From positions 62,001 to 126,000 of the forward strand of contig CAZPRY010000002.1 of the NCBI GenBank assembly GCA_964589175.1: a stretch of DNA of 64,000 nucleotides, written 5' to 3'. This document shows positions 1-7,552 of this stretch, piece by piece. Under the pieces are notes generated by a model. It saw nothing but the letters and a program-made list of their open reading frames with translations, had not been told where the DNA came from and ran no database searches. Made by a program: the position numbers and the translations under genes. The DNA comes from CAZPRY01 sp964589175 (GTDB taxonomy: Bacteria > Fidelibacterota > UBA2242). The first letter of the stretch is position 1. Every line of letters begins with the position of its first letter.

Positions 1-146
1 ATGCTGTCTATTTTTGTAGCATGATTCTGAGAGATTATGAAAGACCGCTTTTCCCAATCTTTGATGATTTCGATTTTACGGAGTTTATAGCGAAAGCGCT
101 TTTCTCCCTCGGGCCCTTCTTCTGGCGAGTACTTTTTTGCCGCCAT
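1..146 (-). CDS. rnpA: Probable RNase P protein component, 5' end (partial)
   Basis: An open frame on the minus strand starts at ATG 144-146 inside rpmH, in a different frame, and runs 48 codons off the window edge. It reads MAAKKYSPEE, then a Lys/Arg-rich stretch with KLRKIEII, similar in spacing to the RL-K-EF start of RnpA. Position supports the call more than sequence does: rnpA is the usual gene after rpmH, and rnpA starting inside rpmH is known from Thermus. The protein would bind and assist the RNase P RNA in tRNA 5' processing. The start could instead lie further downstream; identity is probable, not certain. Confidence 0.5.
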   Translation of the reverse strand, partial: MAAKKYSPEEGPEGEKRFRYKLRKIEIIKDWEKRSFIISQNHATKIDS

Positions 147-219
147 TGCTACTCATTCTTTCTCTGAAGCCATGCTTGTTTTTTCTTTTCCTGTTGCTCG
201 GCTGAAACGTTCTTTTCAT
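85..219 (-). CDS. rpmH: 50S ribosomal protein L34
   Basis: This 44-codon frame starts MKRTFQPSNRKRKNKHGF and continues with RMSSNGGKKVLARRRARGRK, which is the nearly invariant L34 sequence. L34 is a small basic protein of the large ribosomal subunit that contacts 23S rRNA. The ATG is at 217-219 and the TAA at 85-87. The gene lies divergently from dnaA across the presumed origin, the classic arrangement in bacteria. It overlaps the likely rnpA start by 62 bases in another frame. Confidence 0.95.
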   Translation of the reverse strand: MKRTFQPSNRKRKNKHGFRERMSSNGGKKVLARRRARGRKALSL

Positions 220-608
220 TATAAACCTTCTCTATTTTTTAGCCGCATAATTTAATGGATAAAAATTTATTATCAACGGGTTTATTTGAGAAAATATTTT
301 AACCCCAGTCTTTTCCTTGACATTTCCGGGCAGTCTGTTAATTTATTCTTGAGAGGATTTCTGGCCTGTTGATAGTTTGTGAATAACACTTGGGAATATG
401 GCGGTTTTTGCCTATTATCTGTGGTTTTTCGTCTCTCGTTTCTTTGTCGTCTTTAAGGGGGGTTATTTTGTCCCGGCGATATAAGTGTTTGTTATTAATG
501 GATTATTGCGGTTTTATAAATTTTCGGTGATTGTTTTTTTAATGATTTACGGCGTGAGTGGGATTTTTCTGACCATATTTTTTCTGAAAGCATAGGAGTG
601 TTGATAAC
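220..608. other. oriC: Probable chromosomal replication origin (oriC) between rpmH and dnaA
   Basis: The gap between the divergent rpmH and dnaA genes has no credible gene and is rich in A+T runs. A perfect DnaA box TTATTCACA lies on the minus strand at 378-386. Near matches are TTATCAACA on the minus strand at 599-607 (one mismatch, overlapping the dnaA ribosome-binding region), TTATCAACG on the plus strand at 270-278, and CTATCAACA (minus) at 368-376. The rnpA-rpmH-gap-dnaA order is the classical setting of oriC. Only one box is perfect, so the exact unwinding element is not defined here. Confidence 0.6.
317..344 (+). promoter_or_regulatory. Candidate sigma-70 promoter for dnaA
   Basis: A TTGACA -35 hexamer at 317-322 is followed after 16 bases by TAATTT at 339-344. 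The -35 is perfect and the -10 matches moderately. It would leave a leader of about 260 bases carrying the perfect DnaA box, which would fit autoregulation by DnaA. Other AT-rich -10 alternatives exist nearby. Confidence 0.35.
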
Positions 609-2027
609 TTGAGTGCTCTTAATCCCTCGACAGGGGGCATAAATCTTGACAGTCATGCGGTTTGGAATAGCTGTCTGGAACAATTAAAGGATAGGGTTCC
701 CGGTCAAACCTTCGATACTTGGTTTCGGCCCATTAAAGCAATTTCCATCAATTCCGATGGGCTCTTTCTACAGGTGCCAAACAAATTTTTCTATGACTGG
801 ATTGATAATCACTATAAAGATCTTCTGAGGGACACAGTAAAAGCAGTCACGGGGAACGGTTACCCCATCCGCTACACGGTACTTTTAACAGAGAACACAG
901 ACCGGGCCTCAGAAATACCCCCGGACTCTCCTCTCATTTACGAGCCGAAAGCCGTTTCTCCAAGCCAGACGGCCAAGACCGGTATGTTTGAGCGTGGTAC
1001 AAAAATAAATGAAAATTACGATTTTGACAGTTTCGTCGAAGGGGCCAACAATCAATTTGCCAAGGCCGCCGCAATGGCTGTGGCGAACGCTCCCGGCCGA
1101 ACCGCCTTTAATCCACTGGTGGTCTATGGCGGGACGGGACTGGGAAAGACCCACCTCATTCAAGCCATTGGAAATGAGGTGCTGCAATCCGGCGCAAAAA
1201 AACGGGTCGCCTATGTCTCCAGTGATACTTTTACGTTGGATTTTATCGCGGCGATTCAAAACAATAAGACCACGGAATTTTCACGTTATTATCGCAGCGT
1301 GGATATGCTTCTGCTTGATGATGTTCAATTTTTTCAGAAAAAGGAGCAAACCCAGGAGCAATTTTTTCACATCTTCAACGATCTGTATCAACACCACAAA
1401 CAGATCGTGTTTTCATCCGATCAACAGCCGCTGGAACTGAAAGGCCTTCACGATCGACTTCTTTCCCGCTTTCAATCCGGATTGATTGTGGATATTCAGC
1501 CGCCGGACCTGGAGACGCGGATCGCCATCTTGCATAAGAAGGCCACCCAGGACAATCTCGAATTGCCCTACGAGGTAATTGAATATTTGGCCACCAATAT
1601 TCGCAACAACATCCGGGAACTGGAAGGTGCAATGATCCGCCTGCTGGCGTACTCTTCACTTCTGAAGGTCGACATTGATCTGAATTTAACCCGAAAAGTA
1701 TTGAAAGAAATTTTAGGATCGTCCCATCCAAGCACGATATCCATTGAAATAATTCAAAATATTATTGGCAGCAGTTATCGCGTTAACCTTGATACGCTGG
1801 TCGGAAAAGGACGCACGAAGGAGGTCGCCGAGGCCCGCATGGTGGCCATGTATTTCGCCCGCGAGCATACCAATTTATCGCTCAAAACAATCGGGCTTTA
1901 TTTTGGGGGGCGAGATCACTCTACGGTTGTGCATGCAGGCAAATGGGTTGAGAATCGGCTGGAGAGCGATTCCGCTTTCAGCGGGCAGGTTTCCGCTATA
2001 CGTCAAAAAATCGAGAATTCGGTTTAG
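609..2027 (+). CDS. dnaA: Chromosomal replication initiator DnaA
   Basis: DnaA binds origin boxes, oligomerises with ATP and melts the origin. The 472-residue protein is of normal length. Domain I covers about residues 15-90, with WNSCLEQLKDRV and the TFDTWF motif. The AAA+ domain III has Walker A GGTGLGKT at 174-181 and Walker B LLLDDVQF at 234-241. The C-terminal DNA-binding domain carries the signature FGGRDHSTVVHA near residues 433-446. The start is TTG at 609, placed by AGGAG at 594-598. The next gene is lexA, not dnaN, which is unusual. Confidence 0.97.
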   Translation: MSALNPSTGGINLDSHAVWNSCLEQLKDRVPGQTFDTWFRPIKAISINSDGLFLQVPNKFFYDWIDNHYKDLLRDTVKAVTGNGYPIRYTVLLTENTDRASEIPPDSPLIYEPKAVSPSQTAKTGMFERGTKINENYDFDSFVEGANNQFAKAAAMAVANAPGRTAFNPLVVYGGTGLGKTHLIQAIGNEVLQSGAKKRVAYVSSDTFTLDFIAAIQNNKTTEFSRYYRSVDMLLLDDVQFFQKKEQTQEQFFHIFNDLYQHHKQIVFSSDQQPLELKGLHDRLLSRFQSGLIVDIQPPDLETRIAILHKKATQDNLELPYEVIEYLATNIRNNIRELEGAMIRLLAYSSLLKVDIDLNLTRKVLKEILGSSHPSTISIEIIQNIIGSSYRVNLDTLVGKGRTKEVAEARMVAMYFAREHTNLSLKTIGLYFGGRDHSTVVHAGKWVENRLESDSAFSGQVSAIRQKIENSV

Positions 2028-2044
2028 AGAAAAAAAATTATTTC

Positions 2045-2073
2045 TTGACATTTGTTTTTCTTATGAATACTTT
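2045..2073 (+). promoter_or_regulatory. Candidate promoter of the lexA operon
   Basis: TTGACA at 2045-2050 is followed by a 17-base spacer and TACTTT at 2068-2073, about 37 bases before the lexA ATG. It starts only 18 bases after dnaA ends. I could not find a clear LexA-type inverted repeat around it, so the operator in this lineage remains unidentified. Confidence 0.45.
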
Positions 2074-2109
2074 TTGTACGCCTGTTGTTTGCATTACACG
2101 GGAGGGCAT

Positions 2110-2715
2110 ATGTATTTGACAAAACGACAACGCGAGCTTCTTGATTTTCTAAAGGAGTACATCTCCCGGCAGGGCTACTCGCCAACCTTCGAGGAGATCG
2201 CCGGACATTTCAACTTTCGCTCAAAAGGCACCGTCTACAAACACATCCTGAATCTGAAAAAGAAAGGTTTCATCACCAAGGATTGGAATAAATCCCGTTC
2301 GGTAGAACTCATATCCGATATGGTGGAGACCACTATCCTGCGTTTGCCGCTGCTGGGCTACGTCCAGGCCGGAAGCCCGATCGAGGCCGTTCTCCAGAAT
2401 GAAAGCATTTCAGTTCCCTCGGATTTGATACGAAAGGGCCGCCATTATGTTTTGCGGGTCCAGGGGGATTCGATGATCGATGAGCAGATTCGGGACGGGG
2501 ATTTTGTGATAGTTAAAGAACAGCCACTGGCCAATAATGGGGAAGTTGTAATCGCGCTCGTGGACGGAAGCGATGTAACGATCAAGAAGTACTACCGCGA
2601 GAACGGTCACGTTCGCCTGCAGCCGGCCAATTCCCACCTGCAGCCGATTGTGCTGCCGGCCGAGTCCGTGATGATTCAGGGAGTGGTTGTCGGTATAATG
2701 CGCAAATTTATTTAA
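2110..2715 (+). CDS. lexA: LexA repressor / SOS autoprotease
   Basis: LexA represses DNA-damage genes and cleaves itself when stimulated by RecA filaments. The 201-residue protein starts MYLTKRQRELLDFLKEY, the typical winged-helix N-terminus. The Ala-Gly cleavage bond is A87-G88 in GYVQAGSPIEA. The catalytic Ser is S121 in QGDSMID and the Lys is K159 in DVTIKK. GGAGGG at 2101-2106 precedes the ATG. A longer open frame reaching back into dnaA in another frame is not the real start. The gene heads a tight unit with a membrane protein and dinB, so all three are probably LexA-controlled. Confidence 0.95.
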   Translation: MYLTKRQRELLDFLKEYISRQGYSPTFEEIAGHFNFRSKGTVYKHILNLKKKGFITKDWNKSRSVELISDMVETTILRLPLLGYVQAGSPIEAVLQNESISVPSDLIRKGRHYVLRVQGDSMIDEQIRDGDFVIVKEQPLANNGEVVIALVDGSDVTIKKYYRENGHVRLQPANSHLQPIVLPAESVMIQGVVVGIMRKFI

Positions 2716-2723
2716 GTCGACTC

Positions 2724-3401
2724 ATGAAAGAGGATTCCCACGATTCTTTGCGGGAGGTCTTTTTGGGCCTTATCGTCTTCTCTGCGGCAATGGCCTTTTT
2801 AGAATCGGCCGTTGTAATCTATCTACGAAAACTTTACTATCCGTGCGGTTTTTCCTTTCCGATTGTAATCGTTGATGGTCTCGTGGCGGTCACAGAAGTC
2901 GCCCGAGAATTAGCAACACTGATTATGCTGGTTGCGGTATCCTTTTTGGCCGGAGGCTGCGGGCGGAGGAAATTCGCCGTCTTCTTTTTAGCCTTTGGTG
3001 TTTGGGATTTGTTTTATTATTTCTGGCTTTGGTTGTTTTTGGGTTGGCCGTCCTCTTTACTGCTCTGGGATGTCCTTTTTTTAATTCCCGTCCCCTGGTT
3101 GGGCCCGGTACTGGCGCCCTGTCTGGTGTCGCTGACGATGATTCTGATATCGGCGCACACCCTCTGGCGGCAGGAACGCAAAGCGTCGGTTGTGTTTAAG
3201 TCAATTGATTTCCTTCTCGCCGGTGTCGCTACGATCGCCCTGTTTCTTTCTTTTACCTGGAATTTCAGAATTGTCCTGAATGAAGAGGTGCCAACCTCTT
3301 TTCCCTGGTTCCTGTTCTTGCCCGCTCTAGGGATCATTTGGGGAGCTTACCTTTGCCGGGCCTTGTCTCAAGGCAGAACGCGTGAAAGGAGCAAGGAATA
3401 G
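2724..3401 (+). CDS. Polytopic membrane protein of unknown function within the lexA-dinB operon
   Basis: I do not recognise a characterised family. The 225-residue protein is very hydrophobic, with six or seven likely membrane segments (about residues 12-32, 50-78, 82-108, 110-150, 160-182, 195-215). Conserved-looking motifs are LESAVVIYLRKLYYP, EVARELATLIML and FGVWDLFYYFWLW, followed by GWPSSLLLWDVLF; such Trp/Tyr-rich patterns suggest a conserved integral membrane fold. It starts 8 bases after the lexA stop and ends 1 base before dinB, so it is almost certainly co-transcribed and translationally coupled with both. That context suggests, but does not prove, an SOS-induced membrane function. 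Confidence 0.75.
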   Translation: MKEDSHDSLREVFLGLIVFSAAMAFLESAVVIYLRKLYYPCGFSFPIVIVDGLVAVTEVARELATLIMLVAVSFLAGGCGRRKFAVFFLAFGVWDLFYYFWLWLFLGWPSSLLLWDVLFLIPVPWLGPVLAPCLVSLTMILISAHTLWRQERKASVVFKSIDFLLAGVATIALFLSFTWNFRIVLNEEVPTSFPWFLFLPALGIIWGAYLCRALSQGRTRERSKE

Positions 3402-3402
3402 G

Positions 3403-4596
3403 ATGGCGGCGGCTCGAGCGATTGCGCATTTTGATCTGGACTGCTTTTTTGTGGCTGTGGAACGGCTGAAAAACCCGGGACTCATCGGAAAACCGGTCAT
3501 CGTCGGCGGAAATCCCGAATCAAGAGCGGTCGTGGCCTCCGCATCCTACGAGGCTCGAAGACATGGCGTTCATTCCGCCATGCCAATTCGAACGGCCCTG
3601 AAAACATGTCCTGAGGCAGTACTGGTGCCCGGCGATTTTAAATCCTATGATTCCTGTCATCGTCATGTTCGGGAGATTGCATCGCGTTTTTCTCCGAACG
3701 TCCAAATGGCGTCCATCGACGAGGGCTATATTGATTTGAGTGGAACCGAAAGAGTTTTCGGCTCCTCCTATGAAGCAGGAATTCGGATTCATGAGGCAAT
3801 CAAATCCGAAAGCGGGTTAGATTGTTCCGTGGGCGTTGCGTCAAACCGCCTGGTGGCCAAAATCGCGGCCAACTATGTGAAGCCCAACGGGGTAATCTGG
3901 ATCATTCCGGGCCTTGAAAGAGATTTTTTGGCCCCATTGGCAATTGGAGATATTCCGGGGGTGGGGCCCAGTTCGGAAACTCGCTTGCGGCAGATGGGAA
4001 TCAGTACTATCGGCGCGCTGGCGAAAGAGGACAAAGAACATCTCAAACGGCGGTTTGGATTGCAGGGGCATTATTTATACGGGGCGGCCCGGGGGCGCGG
4101 CGGCTCGGAAGGAATTGCGGAAAGTGACAGAAAATCCATAGGCAAGGAAACCACTTTCGCGCAGGACACCGACGACATGGAATTTCTGCTGGCCAATCTG
4201 CATTATCTCGTCCAGAAAGTTGGTCTCTCACTGCGAAAGAAAGGGCTGCGGAGTATGACGATATCTGTAAAATACCGATATGATGATTTTGAAACGCACT
4301 CCTGCGCACAGTCCTTGCCCTATCCGGTGCAGGATGATTCGATATTGTACGAAATTGCCTCATCCCTGCTGCAGAATCACGTTCGCCCCGGGAAAAGGCT
4401 TCGATTACTTGGGACTACAGTGTCTAATTTTAAATCGGAACTAGGCCAGATAGACCTATTTGAAGGCGGGAAAGGCGCTTTCGTAAAAACAGGTGCCCGG
4501 ACCACAGCGATCGACAAACTTCGCGAGCGGCATGGATTTGAAAGTATCCTTACCGGAGAAGATCTGCGTCTGCTCCAGCGAAAAGAACGATTTTGA
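3403..4596 (+). CDS. dinB: DNA polymerase IV (Y-family translesion polymerase)
   Basis: Pol IV copies damaged templates with low fidelity. The N-terminus reads AHFDLDCFFVAVE, with metal-binding D11, and the second catalytic motif is SIDEGYIDLSGT around D106-E107. Further family signatures are SVGVASNRLVAKIAA and the helix-hairpin-helix region DIPGVGPSSETRL. The chosen ATG at 3403 lies one base after the upstream stop and is served by AAAGGAG at 3385-3391; an in-frame GTG at 3382 would sit in that site. The 397-residue length is normal. Position at the end of the lexA unit fits SOS induction. There is no recognisable beta-clamp motif at the extreme C-terminus that I can assert. Confidence 0.95.
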   Translation: MAAARAIAHFDLDCFFVAVERLKNPGLIGKPVIVGGNPESRAVVASASYEARRHGVHSAMPIRTALKTCPEAVLVPGDFKSYDSCHRHVREIASRFSPNVQMASIDEGYIDLSGTERVFGSSYEAGIRIHEAIKSESGLDCSVGVASNRLVAKIAANYVKPNGVIWIIPGLERDFLAPLAIGDIPGVGPSSETRLRQMGISTIGALAKEDKEHLKRRFGLQGHYLYGAARGRGGSEGIAESDRKSIGKETTFAQDTDDMEFLLANLHYLVQKVGLSLRKKGLRSMTISVKYRYDDFETHSCAQSLPYPVQDDSILYEIASSLLQNHVRPGKRLRLLGTTVSNFKSELGQIDLFEGGKGAFVKTGARTTAIDKLRERHGFESILTGEDLRLLQRKERF

Positions 4597-4604
4597 CGAC
4601 TTTT

Positions 4605-4633
4605 TTGACAATTTTGGATTTCTTTCGTAAAAT
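4605..4633 (+). promoter_or_regulatory. Strong candidate promoter of ssb
   Basis: TTGACA at 4605-4610, 17-base spacer, TAAAAT at 4628-4633. Between it and the ssb start is a small hairpin CGCAT-TATC-ATGCG (4647-4660) with a T run at 4670-4676; the run is nine bases beyond the stem, so it is not a canonical terminator but could modulate the leader. Confidence 0.6.
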
Positions 4634-4701
4634 AAAAAAGGCAATTCGCATTATCATGCGAGGCTTTGGTTTTTTTAACGCTTAAGACGGGAGGTTTTAT
4701 T

Positions 4702-5127
4702 ATGGCAAGACCAAAGGGAAGTGTAAATAAGGTAATCCTTGTGGGACACCTTGGCAAGGATCCTGAAGTGCGCTACACTCCGGCCGGTGATGCTGTGGCC
4801 GATGTGTCTCTGGCAACGACGGAAACAATGCGCAGTAAAGAGGGCGAATCCACCGATCGGACCGAGTGGCACAATCTTGTTCTATGGCGCGCCCAGGCTG
4901 AATTCGCCAAAGAATGGTTGAAAAAGGGACAACTGCTCTATGCGGAAGGTCGTTTGCAGACCCGCCAGTGGGATGACAAAGACGGCCAGAAACATTATCG
5001 TACCGAGGTGCAGGTCGACCAGGTAACCGTTCTCGGCGGTTTCATCGGTCGCTCAAAAGACGGCCAAGCGGCCAATCAACGAAAGCCGGTCGTCGAGGAT
5101 GAGGGAGACGAGGATATTCCCTTTTAA
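4702..5127 (+). CDS. ssb: Single-stranded DNA-binding protein
   Basis: SSB coats single-stranded DNA in replication and repair and recruits partners through its tail. The 141-residue protein begins MARPKGSVNKVILVGHLGKDPEVRYTP in OB-fold style, includes the WHNLVLWR strand, and ends in the acidic tip DEGDEDIPF, the partner-binding motif. The start at ATG 4702 is chosen because GGGAGG at 4688-4693 precedes it and because VNKVILVGHLG normally lies near the N-terminus; a longer in-frame start at 4666 falls in the leader. The gene has its own promoter and converges with the kinase gene downstream. Confidence 0.95.
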   Translation: MARPKGSVNKVILVGHLGKDPEVRYTPAGDAVADVSLATTETMRSKEGESTDRTEWHNLVLWRAQAEFAKEWLKKGQLLYAEGRLQTRQWDDKDGQKHYRTEVQVDQVTVLGGFIGRSKDGQAANQRKPVVEDEGDEDIPF

Positions 5128-5146
5128 CGCGGGAATCTATCCTTTC

Positions 5147-6799
5147 TCAGGCGTATTTAAACGAACTGTTTCCGATGAATTCACGAATGATCGAGGTGGG
5201 AGGAATCTCCTCTTCCCCGATTCCCTCGAAGTACGCTAGAAAATCGAGTAGCCTTTCTGATTCCGGATGGCTGGGATTGGTTTCCGGAACCTGGCGCAGT
5301 AATGCTTCGGCGTGTCTCTTGAGAACTCCGAGCTCATAAGACAACGATGAATTAAACATTACATCCGCCTCACCCTGGAACGTGAAGATATACTTTTTCT
5401 CGCCCTCAATTACCTTTTTCCAGATTTCAATTGTTCTGGCGGCATCATATGCCCGATATTTTCCATCGCGTACGATTCGGCGGATAAGACGCATATCATG
5501 TGTAGTGATTCGATTGATATCGTCCAGGTTGAGGTGGGTCAGCGCACTGATGTAAATTTTATATTTGTAGGAATCATCAATGCCCCGGGTAAGGCCGGGG
5601 TTGATTCCATGGATCCCCTCCAGAATAACAACAGTATCTTTATCGGCGATGATTTCGGATTTTGATTGGCCTTTTTCACCGGTTGTAAAATCGTACACCG
5701 GTGTAAGGACGGGCTTTCCTACGAGAAGACGGTTTAATTGGTCGTTGAGTAAGGCAAGGTCCAGCGCCTCAAGCACCTCGAAGTTTAAGTCCGCCCCCTG
5801 CTCCTTTCGAAGCTCGCTACGATCTTTGAAATAATTGTCCAGCGAAAGAGTGACAACTTTGTATCCGAGAACCCGTAATTGAATGTATAATTTCTTCATG
5901 AAAGTGGTTTTTCCGGATGATGAGGGGCCTGAAATAAAAACGAGTCGCCGATCTCTTTTTGAAGAAGCGATTCGGTCGGCGATGCGAGAAATTTTTTTTT
6001 CGTGAAGGGCTTCCGATATTTTAATCAAATCGGATATGTTTTGATTTTTTACAAGCTGGTTAATCTGACTTACCTGGGTGATTCCCAGAATCTCCGCCCA
6101 GCGAATAGTTTCTTCGAAAATTTCATACAGTCTTATCTGCTTCGTCATTTTGGATAAATGGAGCGGTTCGCCTTCCAGCGGCAGGCGCAGCACAAAGCCC
6201 TTCCCGTATCGAATAAAGCGAAAAACCCTCAGTAGTCCTGTCCGCGAAAGCGGTGGACTGGGCAGCCAGTACTTTATCCCGTCAAGGTGGTACAGCTCAA
6301 CGGTGTCTCCGGAGAAGTCTTCCAAGAGCGCCGCGGTGCTGAGATTTTTGATATGTTGAAAATAACAAACGGCGGATTGTTTGGAAATAAGTTCCGGGAC
6401 AATTTTTTTATCCGCTTCGACAATCCGCTGAAATGCTTCGCTTAATACCCGGACTATATCCGAGTCGACGTTGCTTCCCGGAAACTCGAAATAGATCCCG
6501 TCGCACATGCTGTGTTGAATGCTTAGGGTGAGATGAGCGAACCGGGTATGGACGACGTGCGCCAGCATGAGTACGGCCGCATTCTCATAGGCGCGTCGGG
6601 ACGCAACGTAGTAACGATTGTAAAAGTTAATTTGGCTGTTTTCGGTCAGTGTTTTTTGAAAAGATGCAAACGTATCGTTATGAATGGCGATGTAGGGCGT
6701 GTAATTACCGCGACCGATATGTAAGTCCAGAATCTCTTCAATTGTTCTGCCGGCAGCTGTCTTAATCGTTTCTCTGTCTTTTATTTTTACATCAATCAT
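5147..6799 (-). CDS. Uridine kinase-like nucleoside kinase fused to TGS/threonyl-tRNA-synthetase-like domain
   Basis: This 550-residue protein has two modules. Residues 1-60 look like a TGS-type domain, followed to about 250 by a region related to the threonyl/alanyl-tRNA synthetase second additional domain (FAHLTLSIQHSMCDGIYFEF). The C-terminal part is a P-loop kinase of the phosphoribulokinase/uridine kinase family, with Walker A SGPSSSGKTTFMKKL and the substrate motif LSLDNYFKDR. Such fusions are known in Thermotogae, Clostridia and Bacteroidetes and are annotated as nucleoside kinases. It probably phosphorylates a nucleoside, but the substrate is unproven. A separate stand-alone udk lies at 35791. 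It follows the ArsC-like gene by 55 bases. Confidence 0.85.
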   Translation of the reverse strand: MIDVKIKDRETIKTAAGRTIEEILDLHIGRGNYTPYIAIHNDTFASFQKTLTENSQINFYNRYYVASRRAYENAAVLMLAHVVHTRFAHLTLSIQHSMCDGIYFEFPGSNVDSDIVRVLSEAFQRIVEADKKIVPELISKQSAVCYFQHIKNLSTAALLEDFSGDTVELYHLDGIKYWLPSPPLSRTGLLRVFRFIRYGKGFVLRLPLEGEPLHLSKMTKQIRLYEIFEETIRWAEILGITQVSQINQLVKNQNISDLIKISEALHEKKISRIADRIASSKRDRRLVFISGPSSSGKTTFMKKLYIQLRVLGYKVVTLSLDNYFKDRSELRKEQGADLNFEVLEALDLALLNDQLNRLLVGKPVLTPVYDFTTGEKGQSKSEIIADKDTVVILEGIHGINPGLTRGIDDSYKYKIYISALTHLNLDDINRITTHDMRLIRRIVRDGKYRAYDAARTIEIWKKVIEGEKKYIFTFQGEADVMFNSSLSYELGVLKRHAEALLRQVPETNPSHPESERLLDFLAYFEGIGEEEIPPTSIIREFIGNSSFKYA

Positions 6800-6854
6800 A
6801 GGATTTCGGTTTCCTGGTGTGGCGGGAACAGATCGGCTTTTCCCACACGAATGG

Positions 6855-7307
6855 TTACAACGCGTTCCGTGGATTTTGCAGGTATTCCCGGATAAACTGC
6901 ATGACCTTTGTTTTTAGAATATTGCGCGTAATCTGGAATGCCGCCATCCTGCGGTTTTCATCGCCCATAACCCGGATAGGATCTTCGATGAACCAATTGA
7001 GTTTTTTGCCGTCGCCCGGGTATTGGGGGCAACTCAAGGCGGCTACCTCGCAGAGCGTGATAATAAAATCAAAAGGAATGTGTTCATACTCATTCACATG
7101 GTTGGATTCATGCCCGTCCATTGAGATTCCGATTTCGGCCATAACCCGGGTTGTATATCGGTGAACTCCTGCGGGAGTAATACCGGCACTGTAAACGTCA
7201 CACTTATCACCGGCGAATTTCTTTAATAAGGCGTGGGCCATTTGACTTCTGACGGAATTTCCCGTGCAGATAAACAACACTTTTTTCTTTTCCACGTGAG
7301 CCCCCAT
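6855..7307 (-). CDS. ArsC-like arsenate reductase / low-molecular-weight phosphatase family
   Basis: The 150-residue protein has the P-loop CTGNSVRSQMAHALL near its start and YSAGITPAGVH, as in the thioredoxin-coupled arsenate reductases. Besides the nucleophile Cys in CTGNS, the redox pair is present as LCEVAALSC, eight residues apart by count, and the general acid lies in DPIRV. The structural second Cys of the usual CTGNSCRS loop is replaced by Val. Reduction of arsenate to arsenite is thus plausible, though some family members are protein phosphatases. No other ars gene is adjacent. An alternative GTG start at 7295 would remove MGAH. Confidence 0.8.
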   Translation of the reverse strand: MGAHVEKKKVLFICTGNSVRSQMAHALLKKFAGDKCDVYSAGITPAGVHRYTTRVMAEIGISMDGHESNHVNEYEHIPFDFIITLCEVAALSCPQYPGDGKKLNWFIEDPIRVMGDENRRMAAFQITRNILKTKVMQFIREYLQNPRNAL

Positions 7308-7552
7308 GTTTTAATGCCAATATTAGCGTGAAACAGGAAAATTATCAAATCTTTTATCGTCACCCGCATGCTGCATGTTTCTTTTTTGTACTCCATATTT
7401 TTATTCGATATTGCCGGTTTGCCTATTTGTGCTTGTTGATAAAATGTTGATAGGTTAATTAAAAGATACATTTCTCCCCCGCTATCGGCTTCATATTAAA
7501 TTAACCGCGGATATTGCTTGAGAAGGGATTCCAAATTGACTAATTTTAATTT

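Noticed and set aside
1765..2109. Long upstream extension of the lexA frame into dnaA
   Set aside because: It reads through dnaA in another frame; lexA has its own start signal at 2110 and normal length from there.
6855..7307. Arsenic resistance operon
   Set aside because: Only an ArsC-like gene is present; no arsB, acr3 or arsR neighbours.
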